From Hymenoscyphus infarciens (taxonomy: Eukaryota > Ascomycota > Leotiomycetes > Helotiales > Helotiaceae), in assembly GCA_001414345.1 (NCBI GenBank), contig LLCB01000021.1, positions 62,001 through 126,000 on the forward strand: DNA of 64,000 nucleotides, written 5' to 3'. This document shows, piece by piece, positions 37,102 to 48,052 of this stretch. Below the pieces are notes generated by a model. The model was not told the origin of the DNA, searched no databases, and was given only the letters and a program-made list of their open reading frames with translations. Position 1 is the stretch's first letter, and every line of letters starts with the position of its first letter. Made by a program: the position numbers and the translations under genes.

Positions 37102-40100
37102 ACGCCCGGAAGACAAATATATGAGACCTTGATTATGCCATGGAAAATAAATGACGAGTTCCGGACCTGTGCCAGAGAATCAAGCGTTCACCAAAGGCCC
37201 CCCAAAAAATACCGAAAAATGAATCCGCGAAGCCCAAAAGCCTAGTGCATGGCAGGCTGTGTAGCCAGGGGGACAGGGTCGAGTTTTGGTTTTTTGGGGA
37301 CGGAGTTTTATCTGTCAAAAAGAAGGACGACATGCGAACCCTACGAGGCGAGGCTACGAGGGCGTGAGAAAGCTTGTGTGATGACAGAAATGTTAAAGGA
37401 GGTTGGGTTGGGGCATTTGAGATGCCGAATTCTGATCTTGTCACGGTGATGATGGCGGTGCTTTCCGAACATTGTACTGTACGGAGGGATTCAAGTAACG
37501 CAAGATTGGAGCTGCTGTGTTGGCTCGTCCTCATTTCGGGCATGCGAGGAGAGAATTCTCCATCACAATCACATCGATGAGAATTTCGAATCTCTGAAAT
37601 GATCTCATCTTGGATTTGGTGTTTGGTCTCCACGAGCCGCCTTGTTTCGTTCTGGTTATTGAAATGGTTTCCCTGCGAGAAGGTTTCGAGGCAGGCATGG
37701 CTGGTGCAGACGGGGAGGCCATTGAGCACAGATATTCAGATGAAACGTGGTATGCACCGTTATCCCGGACTGTCAAGCAGGCACGGAAATTGTCTGGATG
37801 ACGAATGTTGGTGTTTTTGTTTTTGAAGTTGCGTTTTTCATGAATCATGAGAGATTGGAAGCAATCTGCAGGCGACGGTTGAGCTGCGGCGAGAGTGAAG
37901 GAAATGAAGATGACATTTGGGGTTGGAGAACAAAACGTGGTGTTTTGGAGTTTAGGGGAGGGCGGAAGGGTATGTGCAGTACATGTACACGTGACCAGCA
38001 ACAATGCCAGCTCACCTGCACGGCATCCAGCCCAATGGAAAGTGATGATGGCTTCAACTTCAGCTCACCGAAAAGAGTCCGACTCACCGTCTTCTCCTTC
38101 CAACTTGACATGTGGACATGTGGTGTTTGTAACATTTTACGTGCTTGTGCTGGTGTAATCATGTCGTGCGAGATGTCATTGAAATGCTGCATCGCGGTGG
38201 CATCTTCGTCGCTGTCATCCCCGCTACTGCAATCGATTCCGTTTTTTCTAGGTGCAGTTGAACTGTCGTTTCTCCGTTTCTCCCTGTTTCTCGCCCGTTC
38301 GAAAGCCCTTCAGGGTGATTGCTGGCCACTGGTTTCTTCCCACTGTGGGCTGCCACTTTCTCGCGTCTACGATGCCACAACAAGGCGAACTGAAAGCTGT
38401 TGGAAGCCCAGAACATTGGATGGCAGCACATCTTCGTTTTGAACTCTAAATATCTACGCCGGCACAGGACGGTGATCAGGATCACCAGTGGGACCCCGCA
38501 GTCCGAATCTCGAAGTGCCGTTGCGAAGCCTCGAAGCCGCAATTGACGGAGATCGAGTTGAAAGGACGCTACTAGTATTCATGGTGATGGTGATGAGGTC
38601 TTTTTCTGGCTGTCAGATTGTCAAATGAATTGAGCCTTTTACAGCCCCACACGCCGTACCAGGCCAGGCGCTCGCTCGCCTCTAGTTGTCACAGTGACAA
38701 GTTCAGGGAGTTCAGGTCGAGTTTATATGGAGTTGGTTGCTGGTGCTGACATTCTTTACATATATTTCCTCGTATATACGCCTCGCTCATCGCGATAGGT
38801 TTACACATTGTGTGCCTACTGGGGATTCATAAACCTGAGTATCAAGGGGGCTGATCTTTCAACACAACAAACGCTTCTCGAACCTCGCTACTGCGCCAAA
38901 AGGGTTGTCGTCGTCGTCGTCGTCTTCATTGCGTGTACCCCGTACTTTTTCGTTTCCTTCGTTGTTGTCACGTTGAAACAGGAAAGGCCAAAATAAATGC
39001 CTCTCCTAATAATCTCCGGGGCGTCATCAGCACAGCGGAGTCGTTGATTTCGGTGGGAGATTGCGTTTGCACAATCCCGGCCGCTAAAGATAGGCGTTCA
39101 TCTTCAATGCCCACACGGGAGCCCCGCAATCTACAATATGTGTAGCTTGAGAGGCTGTCGGGCAAGGTAATGTAAGCCAAAGCCCCTTTGATCATGGCAG
39201 TTCCGAGCATTCTCGTTTTACAACACCCGTTTGGCGTAATTTTCATCTCGTTACGCCGTTGGGTCGGCGGGTAGAAGGATTCAACTGCCTGTCGTGGTCA
39301 AATCAACACACCATTGAACAACTCTCGCATCTCGTTTTAAGTGGGAATGCGCCTGTCGATCCACCATTCACGAATTGTCACTGAAGGCCCTGGAAGATTC
39401 TCACCAATCAATTCTACCCAATCTCTGCGCAACCCGTGGGCCAAGTGCCACGGTGCTCGCCCAGAAAACATCTTCCAGCTCAAGCGAACCCCCTACATGA
39501 CCACCTTACTGGGGCTTGTGGACTTGACTGCCACTATCTCCCTCACATCAACCACTAAATGGCTTGCGTACCTCCTTGAGCACCGTTGTCCTCCCTTACC
39601 CTCCCTGAACCTCCTCCCTGCCAGCTTTTCGCAACTTGAGATTGGCCAGCGTTTTGGTACCTGCATTCAGGGGGTCACCCTTGACTTCATCCCCTCCCCC
39701 CCCTGAGCAAGGCCCCCTCGCTCGGCGCCTGCGCACATCCTGAATTAGCGTTGAACATCCTTGCTCATCGTAATCCGCGCTGCCCTTTTGACTGAGCCTC
39801 CCGCTGCGTTTTTTGCTCCTTTTCTTCTTCCTTCCTCACCACGGTCTCTCCAACCACCACAGTCCTTACAGTCGCTCTTGCAACCAGTTACCTTCTCATT
39901 TTCAACCTTCAGTCACTCTTTAGAGATACTTGTTTGCGGAATCGACTTTCGCTCGTTCACCCCTACTGTCTATACCGAGAAACTCGCAAGCAAATATACC
40001 CCAAACGAACGTTCAACGAATCGCTACTTGTTGTAAATTTGGAAAGGAAGCATTGAGTGCTTTGAAAAGTCACATAAACCTGTCTATACATTGCATCATC

Positions 40101-40132
40101 TATCTACCACCAAATCACCCCAATCTATCAAC
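37102..40132. other. 3 kb region without supported gene, upstream of the 40133 gene
   Basis: Composition is normal. 37133-38542 holds many mutually overlapping frames on both strands with no domain, splice pattern or codon preference to favour one. A (GTC)n microsatellite is at about 38903-38925. From about 39780 the plus strand becomes rich in C and T, as in many fungal promoters and 5' leaders, which fits the gene at 40133. Confidence 0.5.
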
Positions 40133-41455
40133 ATGCAGTTCACCGTCGCTTCCGTAGCCCTTTTCGCGGCTTTGGCATCCGCCAACCAACGCGCTCCTCA
40201 ACACTTCCACCACCGTCGTCAATTGAATGGCACTGACGGTCCATCTACCACTTTGACTGTTTTCCAAACTCAAGTCCACACCATCACCAGCTGTGCCGCA
40301 ACCGTTACCAACTGCCCAGCACGCAACTCCGCTTCTGCTGGTGTCGTCGTGACCGAAGTCATTGCTCTCACTACCGTACGTTTAATAAAATGATGTTTTT
40401 GAGAGATCAGTAAACTAACAAACTTTAGACTGTCTGCCCAGTCGCCGAGGCATCAGCTGTCCACTCCTCAGTCATCTCATCTGCTTCCGCATCAGCAAGC
40501 TCTTCATCAAGCATTGCCAGCGCATCTGCCAGCGGAAACGCCGGTGTCCAGAGCGGTGTCTCTGCACCAAGCGGAGCCGTTCCATCAGGAGGAGCTGTTC
40601 TCCCATCAGGATCCCCATCCAAGACGGTCGGAGGTAACGAGGGAGCTGGTATCACCAGCAAGCCGTCGACTCCTCTCTCCACCGGTACTGGTTCAGGATC
40701 TGGATCTGGAAACGGAGGTGCCGCGGGTCCTCAATCAGACACCACTCTCACCTACACCATTGGTACCGGTTCATCCACCACCGTTATCACCACCACCATC
40801 AAGCACACCTCAACCGCAACCGTCTATGCCACCAAGTCTGCTGGTGCTGGAGGAAACTCAGGATCTGAGGGCGCTGCTCCCGGTTCATCTTCCGGAACCA
40901 CCACGCTCAGCGGAACTTCTACCTCCACCAAGTACGTCACCGTCCTCCCAGCTTCATCAGGTGCTGCAACTTCAGGCAACTCTGGAACTGGATCAGGATC
41001 TGGCAACTCTGGAAATGGATCTGGGTCTGGATCAGACAACTCTGCATCTGCATCAGGCAACTCTGGAAACTCTGGTTCTCTTACCGGAGCCGCAAACTGT
41101 GCTCCAGTCACTGTTACCGTTGCTCTCTCCACCGTCACCGTGGTAAGTTTTCATCACTCGCTTCAAATTTGAATACAAAGCTAACAAACACTGCTAGACC
41201 GCCACCCCAATCGCTGGAGGAGCCTCAGCTTCTGCCACTGGAGCCGCCGGTATCCAGGCCGCTCCTTCCGGATCCGACGCTGATATCGTCTCAACCGCCA
41301 CCGTTGTCCCTCTCCCAGTCACCACGGCTGGCCCATACGGAAACGGTACTGCTGATGCCACCACCACCAAGAAGCCATGCTCTTCCGTCTTCCCATCTGG
41401 ATTCATCTCCAAGTCCAAGCCATCCGGCACTGGAGCACCAATCCTCAAGTACTAA
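40133..41455 (+). CDS. Secreted Ser/Thr/Gly-rich surface protein
   Basis: Exons 40133-40375, 40429-41142 and 41198-41455 give 404 residues. Both introns (53 and 55 nt) have GT-AG ends and CTAAC branch sites. The N-terminus MQFTVASVALFAALASA is a clear signal peptide. Next comes TVFQTQVHTITSC followed by NCPA and a VVTE-TTTVCP segment, a pattern common in fungal cell-wall proteins. The middle is dominated by Ser, Gly, Ala and Asn, with GSGSG and NSGN runs. Thr/Val-rich segments (VITTTIKHTSTATV, CAPVTVTVALSTVTV) recur. The end (GAPILKY) lacks the hydrophobic tail of a GPI signal, so secretion or wall retention by other means is more likely. Exact role unknown. Confidence 0.88.
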
Positions 41456-41490
41456 AAAATTAATTTAAAGTACCTTGATAGACTGCGATG

Positions 41491-41496
41491 AATAAA
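41491..41496 (+). terminator. Polyadenylation signal AATAAA
   Basis: An AATAAA hexamer 36 nt beyond the stop codon of the 40133 gene, followed by T-rich sequence. Confidence 0.5.
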
Positions 41497-43723
41497 GTCT
41501 ACATGTTAATCTATTGGAGGACAAGGATTGCACGGAGTTGGTTAAAGGGGAGGAAATTTAAGGCCGGGGGGGGGCGTGTCCAAGGGGAGGCAAATCTTAT
41601 ATGTTCTTGTTGGTACTTAGAAGGAAAAGAGAAATCTTTTTTCGGTTCTCTTCTGTGCATTTACTTTTTTTCCTTTTCACTTTTTTATTTCCTTTTTTAG
41701 TCTTTTTGTTTGATGAGCACCTTGATGAGATGATTTGGCGCAATCTTATTGGGACAACTTCATGGAGGGCCCTGACAATATATCGCTTTTACGATTCGTA
41801 GTATATATTGTTTTTTATCACATACCAAACCCCTCTCCCCAATATTATTGCGAAGCGAGATGGGTTTGTGGGACAGTCTACTGGGTATGACAATTTTTCT
41901 TCTTCTTCGCGTTTCAGAGATAAAAGCAGGTGGTCGGACTTGATGGTTTGAGAGATTTATTTTTCTTAAAAAAAATAAAAAAATTGACAAGTGAGTTCTT
42001 GCGTTCATTACCTTAGCTGTAGAGACTGTCAATACATTCGTTTAGCCCCATCATCTTCTCTTCATCCACCGTACCCCGTGAGGTCTTGAATTCGTTCTAG
42101 GCCTTCCTTTTGCTTACTTGAGATTAAACTTCCGCATGGAAATCCTTTAGGAGTGATATACCCACGCTCGAGCTTGGACTAGTCCACCACATCCAATGAC
42201 AGACAGACCTCGTCTCTGTCTCTTTGGGTTCGGTTATCTCAAAATGCTCCTTCCTTTTGAATCTTATTGTGCTTACTGGTAAAGCATGGCACTTGAGAGA
42301 AGGAATGTGTTCGGTTCGTGCGATCGTAAATTACCCCGCCCGCCTCACGGCCAGTCCGTCAATTCTCCTTTATGGTTCTTACGAGACCTGGATGTTGAAG
42401 CTACGGTTCCTAGCCTCCCGGTGGACTGAAAACGTTGTAGTAAATATCAGAGTCGTAAGACTTACCTACCTACCTTATCCCAATCAATTATTAAAAGGTT
42501 CTACAACAATTTACCTTGGTTGTTCCAACCTTCTAGGTTACAAGTTCAAATTGCTCGAAGTATAGAGGGTGAGTACTTGGATTTACCCTCGATGGTTGGA
42601 AGCACGAGCTACCTATGTAGATGTAGATAGGTACGAACACTGCCGCTTTTTCTGTCTACCGCGTGCTTGTACCTACCTATCCAATTCAGTGAACGATCCT
42701 CGTGACTAACCCCATCGCACACCCGACCTACCTAATTGAGTCAGTCAGTCAGTCACCTCATCCTCCGGAAGAATTTCTCATCTACAGGACGTATAAAGCT
42801 TCCTTCTACAGCTCTTTCTGGAATCCAATATCTTCCCAATTCCCTCGTTAAATATCCCATGTTCCTATGTTCCTATCCCGTTTTTGTAAATTGCCTTATT
42901 AGTTATTACAGCCATAGCAAAGTGATGATATAATTATCTTTTAGGCGTGATGCGCGACCGACACTCCGTTCCTCGTATTTATTGGCACATGTCCGTAATG
43001 ATGGGTTTTGCGTGCCACATGGTTGTTTCAAATAACGGTTTTCGAGGCCGAGAGTTGGTGATGGAGATGGATGCGCTTTCGAGGGCATTCAGCAGTCGAA
43101 TTAAGAATTTAAGAATATATTAACGTATGGTTGATAACCAAAATGATTGTAAGAATTAATATGATTGCGATAACCAGAATTCCCTTCTAGGTGCTTCGGT
43201 GCATGGAAAATAGAATGAATGCTCTGTCATGATTTTGGCGGGCGAAGCGGATGCGGTCTAGCGCTTAGCTTAGGCCCTTCCAGGTTTCTCAGTGAGACTT
43301 CTCAGCAGGTGCTTGCGCCGAGTCAGAGCGCTGGGCAGGGCAGCTTCACCTCATACTTCGTTTCTTGATACTCGACGTTTGCGACAACAGACTGACAAGA
43401 CCAACCTCCCCCATTTCCCAGCATCGTCACCACTGTATCTGCTTTCTTTCACTTCTCTGTATCTACCCTTGAAGATTTCCATCTTCACCCCGTTTTCAAA
43501 CATCCCATTTTACCACCATCGCTGGTCCCAGAGTCCCGTCGGAATACATTCACTTTCCCAGCCCCGCCAAACCTCCAATCCACGATTAACTCTGCATTCA
43601 GAAAGCTAGAGCAGGGCAGAGCGGAGCAGACCAGACCAGACCACCCCGCTCCCAGCAATTCTTTGTTCCTGACCCCATGAACCATTCCCATTTATTTACG
43701 ACAACACAATAACGACATTCAAG
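41497..43723. other. Intergenic region between the 40133 and 43724 genes
   Basis: No supported gene. ACCTACCT-type motifs cluster at about 42463-42735 on both strands, with a GTCAGTCAGTCAGTCA run near 42740. From about 43380 the plus strand is C/T-rich with repeated CAGACCAGACCA, as expected for the leader of the following gene. Confidence 0.5.
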
Positions 43724-46720
43724 ATGCGTCGCGCCTCAGATGACCTCAGCGATCCCGATCGCAACCTGGCAGAGTCGACTGAACAAACAGATCCCGACAT
43801 GCCCGGAAATCTAGACTTGGATCTCATCACCGAAGAATCCAACGATATACGAATACACACGCCTCCTCCCCGTATTGCCGCGCGATTCTACCGTCCTACC
43901 AATAACCGTCGCAAGTCTTCTGCTGCTTCCTCTCGCCGGAATTCCATTTCCTCCGCCCATTCACACCAATCTCACGTCTCTAGCAGGCATGGGTCAGGTC
44001 CCCAGAGTAATTATATCGCCCAGCATTTGCGTCGCGCATCCATTCTCGAAGACCGAAAGGCTAGATTGGCGGATAGAGCAGCACATGCGGAAAAGGTCCG
44101 GTTGAGGGCAGCATTGGTAAAGGCCGCGCCGAGAAGCACCACCAATAGCGAGGAGAGAGCTTTGGCTGCCCAGCAAGCAAGAGAGAAGAATTTGGCTGAG
44201 ATAGTTGCCAGTTGCGCCGAGGAAGTCAAGAGAGCAAAGGGAATTGCCGAGAGCATGAAGGAGAAGAGAGAGGCTGAAGGCAAGAAATTAAGAAGGGAGA
44301 TGGAGGAGAAGCATGCAGAGGCTGAGAGAAGGAGAGAGGAAATTTTGAATAGAGGAAATCCGAAGAGAGGTCGATCCTCGAGTCATCCCAGAAAGAGCAC
44401 ATCTCCTATGCCGAAAATCCGCGAATCTATTAGTGAAACTACAGCGGCTACAAGGATACAACAAAGATGGAGAATCCACCAGCGTTGGAAGGCACTCAAG
44501 GACTTTTCCGAGTTGGGATTGACGATTGACGGAGTCCGGGAAACCTCATTCGATGAAGTGGTTGATTTACTAGCCCAGGAGAAGGTTCTCGTGAGCACCG
44601 CAAGCATCTTGAGGATGTGTGGACTGAAAGAGGGAGAGACTGGCTCCGTCAATGAGATGACTGCTGTCCGAACATTCCTGAGCGCCTTTCTCATTCTGAG
44701 CCATCCTACCCAGGTTCTCAGTAGTAAGGGCGACAGTAGAGAACAGGAGCAGGTGGGAGTATTGCCTTTGAGGAGAGATGATTTGGCTAATCCACAGCTG
44801 CAGGATCTGGTGGCCAAAGCACGAGATTTACTTATTTCCTTCGAGACCGTTCTATCGCGATTAACTTCAGCAAATAATTACACACCACCGCCTCCACAGC
44901 TTTCGAGCCTTTCGGAGGCGTATGCTACTTTCTTTAATGCCTTTATTGCATGGAAAGCTCGAGACTCGAGTACTCTTATCGATATGATGGTTTTGCAGTT
45001 TGTCGAGTTGGATTCGATATGGCAATCTGTCAAGGACAGCACAGAAGACGCTGTGACCGACTCATACCGTGACGGTATTCGAGAGAACCAGCTGAAGCTG
45101 ATGGTTCGAATCAAGAAGCTTGCTGGAGCTGCTCAAGGGAAGAAGTTGATTGCCAACGCCATCAGAGAAGCAAGACGAGCTCGTACCGTCAAGCAACCTC
45201 TTGGAGATTCTCGTCCTAGAGCGGCAGAATCCACCACCTCTGAAGCTCCTGTTTTAGCTGATCTTTCAGTGTCCGAGAAATCGGTGACAACACAACTACA
45301 AACCCTAACACCGCCGTCAACGCCACAAAGAAATCAGACCCAAAACACTGATGCTGAAAAGCTAAGAATAGCCAACACCATGCTTCCAGATAACCGAATC
45401 ATCGCTCACGAGATTGCAATCAATCGGGAATACCGAATTCCAGAAGATTTTCTCGAGAAGAGAGAAGCTATCATGGAAGCTGTCTTCTATTCCATGCAAC
45501 GAGATCTTGACCAAGGAAATAGCGGACCATGGGTTCTTGCTATGGCCGAGAATATCAAAGGCAAGCTTCAACGACTTCTCAAACCCGGGAATTCAATGTA
45601 CATTCTCATTAGCGAGGCTCTTGACAATGATGTCGTCGCTCGAGAGTTACAAAGTGGTTCTTTCTCGTACGAGAAGTTCTTCTCCTTTATGGCGTCCATC
45701 ATTCCTCGCTTATGCGCTCCTTACCGAGATGCTGAGATGAAAGAGCTGGTTGAGAACAGAATGCAAAAGGGCAATGTAGTCGATCGCCTCAAGGCTTTGA
45801 TGCACGCCTCGGATCTGATGCAGATTGATTATGCTAATTTCATGCTCCAACAAGCCGCGCCTGAACTTATCAAGCATGCTTCTGCATACGAGACCACACG
45901 CTTCGCTGAAATCATGGCGGAAACAAACAACAACCTTGAAGCTACAGAGAAAGCATGGCGAGAAGCTAGGAATAAAGTCATGGCTGAGGCTGTTAAACGC
46001 GATCCTCTTCAACTCGCACGGAACCGCCCTGGTCCTGAAAAGGTGTATGCTCAAATGCTTACTGACATCTTTACCTCTCTGGACTCTTCGATTCCCATCC
46101 CTGAAACTCTCGAGTTTGACGCTGAACGTATAACAAGAATCCGAGTTGACATTCTGCGTATTGTCACCACGGGCGCTATCTTATTGCAATGCAAGAACCT
46201 GCTAAAACGAGATGTAAGAAGTCAGTGGAAAACAGAAGCAACAAGAATCTACTCCGTCCTCGAAAACGCCAAGGATCCAGAGAGTGCGCAGAACGGCATC
46301 CAAGCCGCCCTCGAGAGCTCGAGGAGTATGCCTGCCGCGACGAAGAATCACATTCGTCAACTTGTTTCGAGGATTGTTAGTTGTTCTGCGGGGATCATCA
46401 TTTTGAAACCTACGACTTCTGATTCCTCTTCGCCATCGAATTCAGATCTCAAAGATCCTGTCATGAGACTTCTTCTCACGAGACTGAGAGGTCATGTTTT
46501 GCAGAGGCTTGCGGCGAATACGGAGAAGGAGAAGGTTAGGAGCGCTAGTACTGCTAGTGAGAGTCTGGCTACCCTTGGTCTACCTGAGTTTGTTAGTAGA
46601 GTGGGGGGTATTGTTGATGAGGTTGGACGGGTGGGGGGTCTGGACCGGGAGGCGCATGGGTTGTGGTATGAGGAGGTTGCTAAAAAGATTGAAGAGGAGG
46701 ATGTTGCAGTTGCGGCTTAA
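43724..46720 (+). CDS. Tcp11/Sok1-like protein with IQ motif
   Basis: One uninterrupted frame of 998 residues. The first 100 residues are Ser/Arg-rich and likely disordered. Residues about 105-215 are Lys/Glu/Arg-rich and heptad-like (a probable coiled coil). At about 240-255 an IQ-like segment (AATRIQQRWRIHQRW) could bind calmodulin. The C-terminal two thirds carry the Tcp11 domain, with stretches such as ILRIVTTGAILLQCKNLL near residue 807. Known: yeast SOK1 of this family, when overexpressed, suppresses loss of protein kinase A, and mammalian TCP11 is linked to cAMP signalling in sperm. Inference: a cytosolic regulator tied to cAMP/PKA signalling. Codon use is normal, with no RIP damage. 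Confidence 0.88.
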   Translation: MRRASDDLSDPDRNLAESTEQTDPDMPGNLDLDLITEESNDIRIHTPPPRIAARFYRPTNNRRKSSAASSRRNSISSAHSHQSHVSSRHGSGPQSNYIAQHLRRASILEDRKARLADRAAHAEKVRLRAALVKAAPRSTTNSEERALAAQQAREKNLAEIVASCAEEVKRAKGIAESMKEKREAEGKKLRREMEEKHAEAERRREEILNRGNPKRGRSSSHPRKSTSPMPKIRESISETTAATRIQQRWRIHQRWKALKDFSELGLTIDGVRETSFDEVVDLLAQEKVLVSTASILRMCGLKEGETGSVNEMTAVRTFLSAFLILSHPTQVLSSKGDSREQEQVGVLPLRRDDLANPQLQDLVAKARDLLISFETVLSRLTSANNYTPPPPQLSSLSEAYATFFNAFIAWKARDSSTLIDMMVLQFVELDSIWQSVKDSTEDAVTDSYRDGIRENQLKLMVRIKKLAGAAQGKKLIANAIREARRARTVKQPLGDSRPRAAESTTSEAPVLADLSVSEKSVTTQLQTLTPPSTPQRNQTQNTDAEKLRIANTMLPDNRIIAHEIAINREYRIPEDFLEKREAIMEAVFYSMQRDLDQGNSGPWVLAMAENIKGKLQRLLKPGNSMYILISEALDNDVVARELQSGSFSYEKFFSFMASIIPRLCAPYRDAEMKELVENRMQKGNVVDRLKALMHASDLMQIDYANFMLQQAAPELIKHASAYETTRFAEIMAETNNNLEATEKAWREARNKVMAEAVKRDPLQLARNRPGPEKVYAQMLTDIFTSLDSSIPIPETLEFDAERITRIRVDILRIVTTGAILLQCKNLLKRDVRSQWKTEATRIYSVLENAKDPESAQNGIQAALESSRSMPAATKNHIRQLVSRIVSCSAGIIILKPTTSDSSSPSNSDLKDPVMRLLLTRLRGHVLQRLAANTEKEKVRSASTASESLATLGLPEFVSRVGGIVDEVGRVGGLDREAHGLWYEEVAKKIEEEDVAVAA

Positions 46721-47560
46721 ATGATGCGGGTGTGGGTCAGGGGTGTGACGGCGTTTGGGGGAAAGGGGGATTGGGGAATTGTACATTTATTTGTACACGG
46801 ATCGTGCATACGCTTTTTACAAAGGTCGGTTGGGGTGGTTGGCTTGGCTGGGATGAGGATGAAAGGTGGTCGGGGCCTTGTAATCCGGAAGGATGAGAGG
46901 TTGGGTTTGGAATGTGGGAGGAATAATGGGCGTCTCGGAGGCTTTTCACTTTGGCATTTTGGGGCATCATTGAGCGGGCGTTTGGTATTCTTCTTTTTAC
47001 TTTATGTGGTATCTTGTTTGCTGGATAGGATGGATACATTAGCGGGGGTCGTCTGGGATACTTAGACTTGGGTTTAGCTTGGGTTTGGCTTGGGTTGAGC
47101 GAAGGAGTGCTTAGGTGGATTTCTGGTCTGGCTGGGGTAGCGCATCTCTGGGGGAGGCTTGAAATAATGATGAATTCTTATTTGTTACTTTGATCGCCTT
47201 TTTTCCTTGGGATGTGGTAAAGTGAATGGTAGTTGATGACGTGAATGTTTGAGGGTTGAGGTGTAAAAATTCACGCCTCGCTTCGACTGGGTTTCATTCA
47301 CTCCTACCTGTGCTTAGGATGAAGAGGGAAGACTGCCAGGGGGGGGGTGCGAGCGACCTTCTACCCTTTCAACTGCTAGCCTCGCGAAGTTTAAAGTCTC
47401 TCTCAAAAACTAGAGATAGATCATCACAGAGAGGCAGGGTTCATTCTTTACACGATGAGCTAAACAGCAATTAAATATATTTGTGAAAAAGCTATAATAT
47501 AAGTTAGAAAGATACGAGTTCCTCTTGACTCTATACTCGCGTACAAATCTTATTTATCTA
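46721..47560. other. 3' flank of the Tcp11-like gene; no gene seen
   Basis: G/T-rich on the plus strand, with three near-copies of GCTTGGGTTTG at about 47065-47096. A short G run is at 47338-47347. No supported frame. RIP-type composition begins near 47480. Confidence 0.5.
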
Positions 47561-47562
47561 AA

Positions 47563-47590
47563 GTAAATTATATACGTGCCAAACAGGCCC
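47563..47590. repeat. Terminal fragment of a Tourist-like MITE
   Basis: Reads TATACGTGCCAAACAGGCCC, the reverse complement of GGGCCTGTTTGGCACGTATA. This is an unmutated version of the terminus of the element starting at 47619, placed head to head with it 28 bp away. Confidence 0.6.
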
Positions 47591-48052
47591 TTCGTTTTCT
47601 ATTTTCTAAAAGAAATAAGAGCCTGTTTAGCTCGTATAAATTATTTAAATATAGATATAGACATTTGACGAGATACTCTAAAAAGTGACCTTGTATAAGT
47701 TAGTGTAGATTCTTATTAAGTGTTTCTTAAGATATTAACTAATCGTTTAGCTCGTAGTATATATGTTAATATATATATATAACCTAGTATTATAAAACTA
47801 GTTAATTAGTAGGTAGGAAGAGATATTTAGAAATTTTTGAAGATTTAGATCTCTAGAGGTTTAAATCTTTTTTTAGTAGTATATATTCTATTTTTATATA
47901 TGTACTAAGATATTTAAGGTTATATAGGGGATTTATATCGATTTTAAAAATGTATACTAAATACTAGTATATATATTGAATTAGTATATATATATATATA
48001 TATTATCTTATGTTTTTTAGTAGTATATAGCTGAGATATATACGTGCTAAAT

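Noticed and set aside
37133..38542. Many open frames of 60-231 codons on both strands
   Set aside because: They overlap in five or six frames, show no domain, signal peptide or splice pattern, and look like chance frames in DNA with few stops.
40514..41146. 210-codon plus-strand Pro/Leu-rich frame and antisense Glu/Pro-rich frames
   Set aside because: Shadow frames of the Ser/Gly/Thr-rich exon 2 of the 40133 gene.
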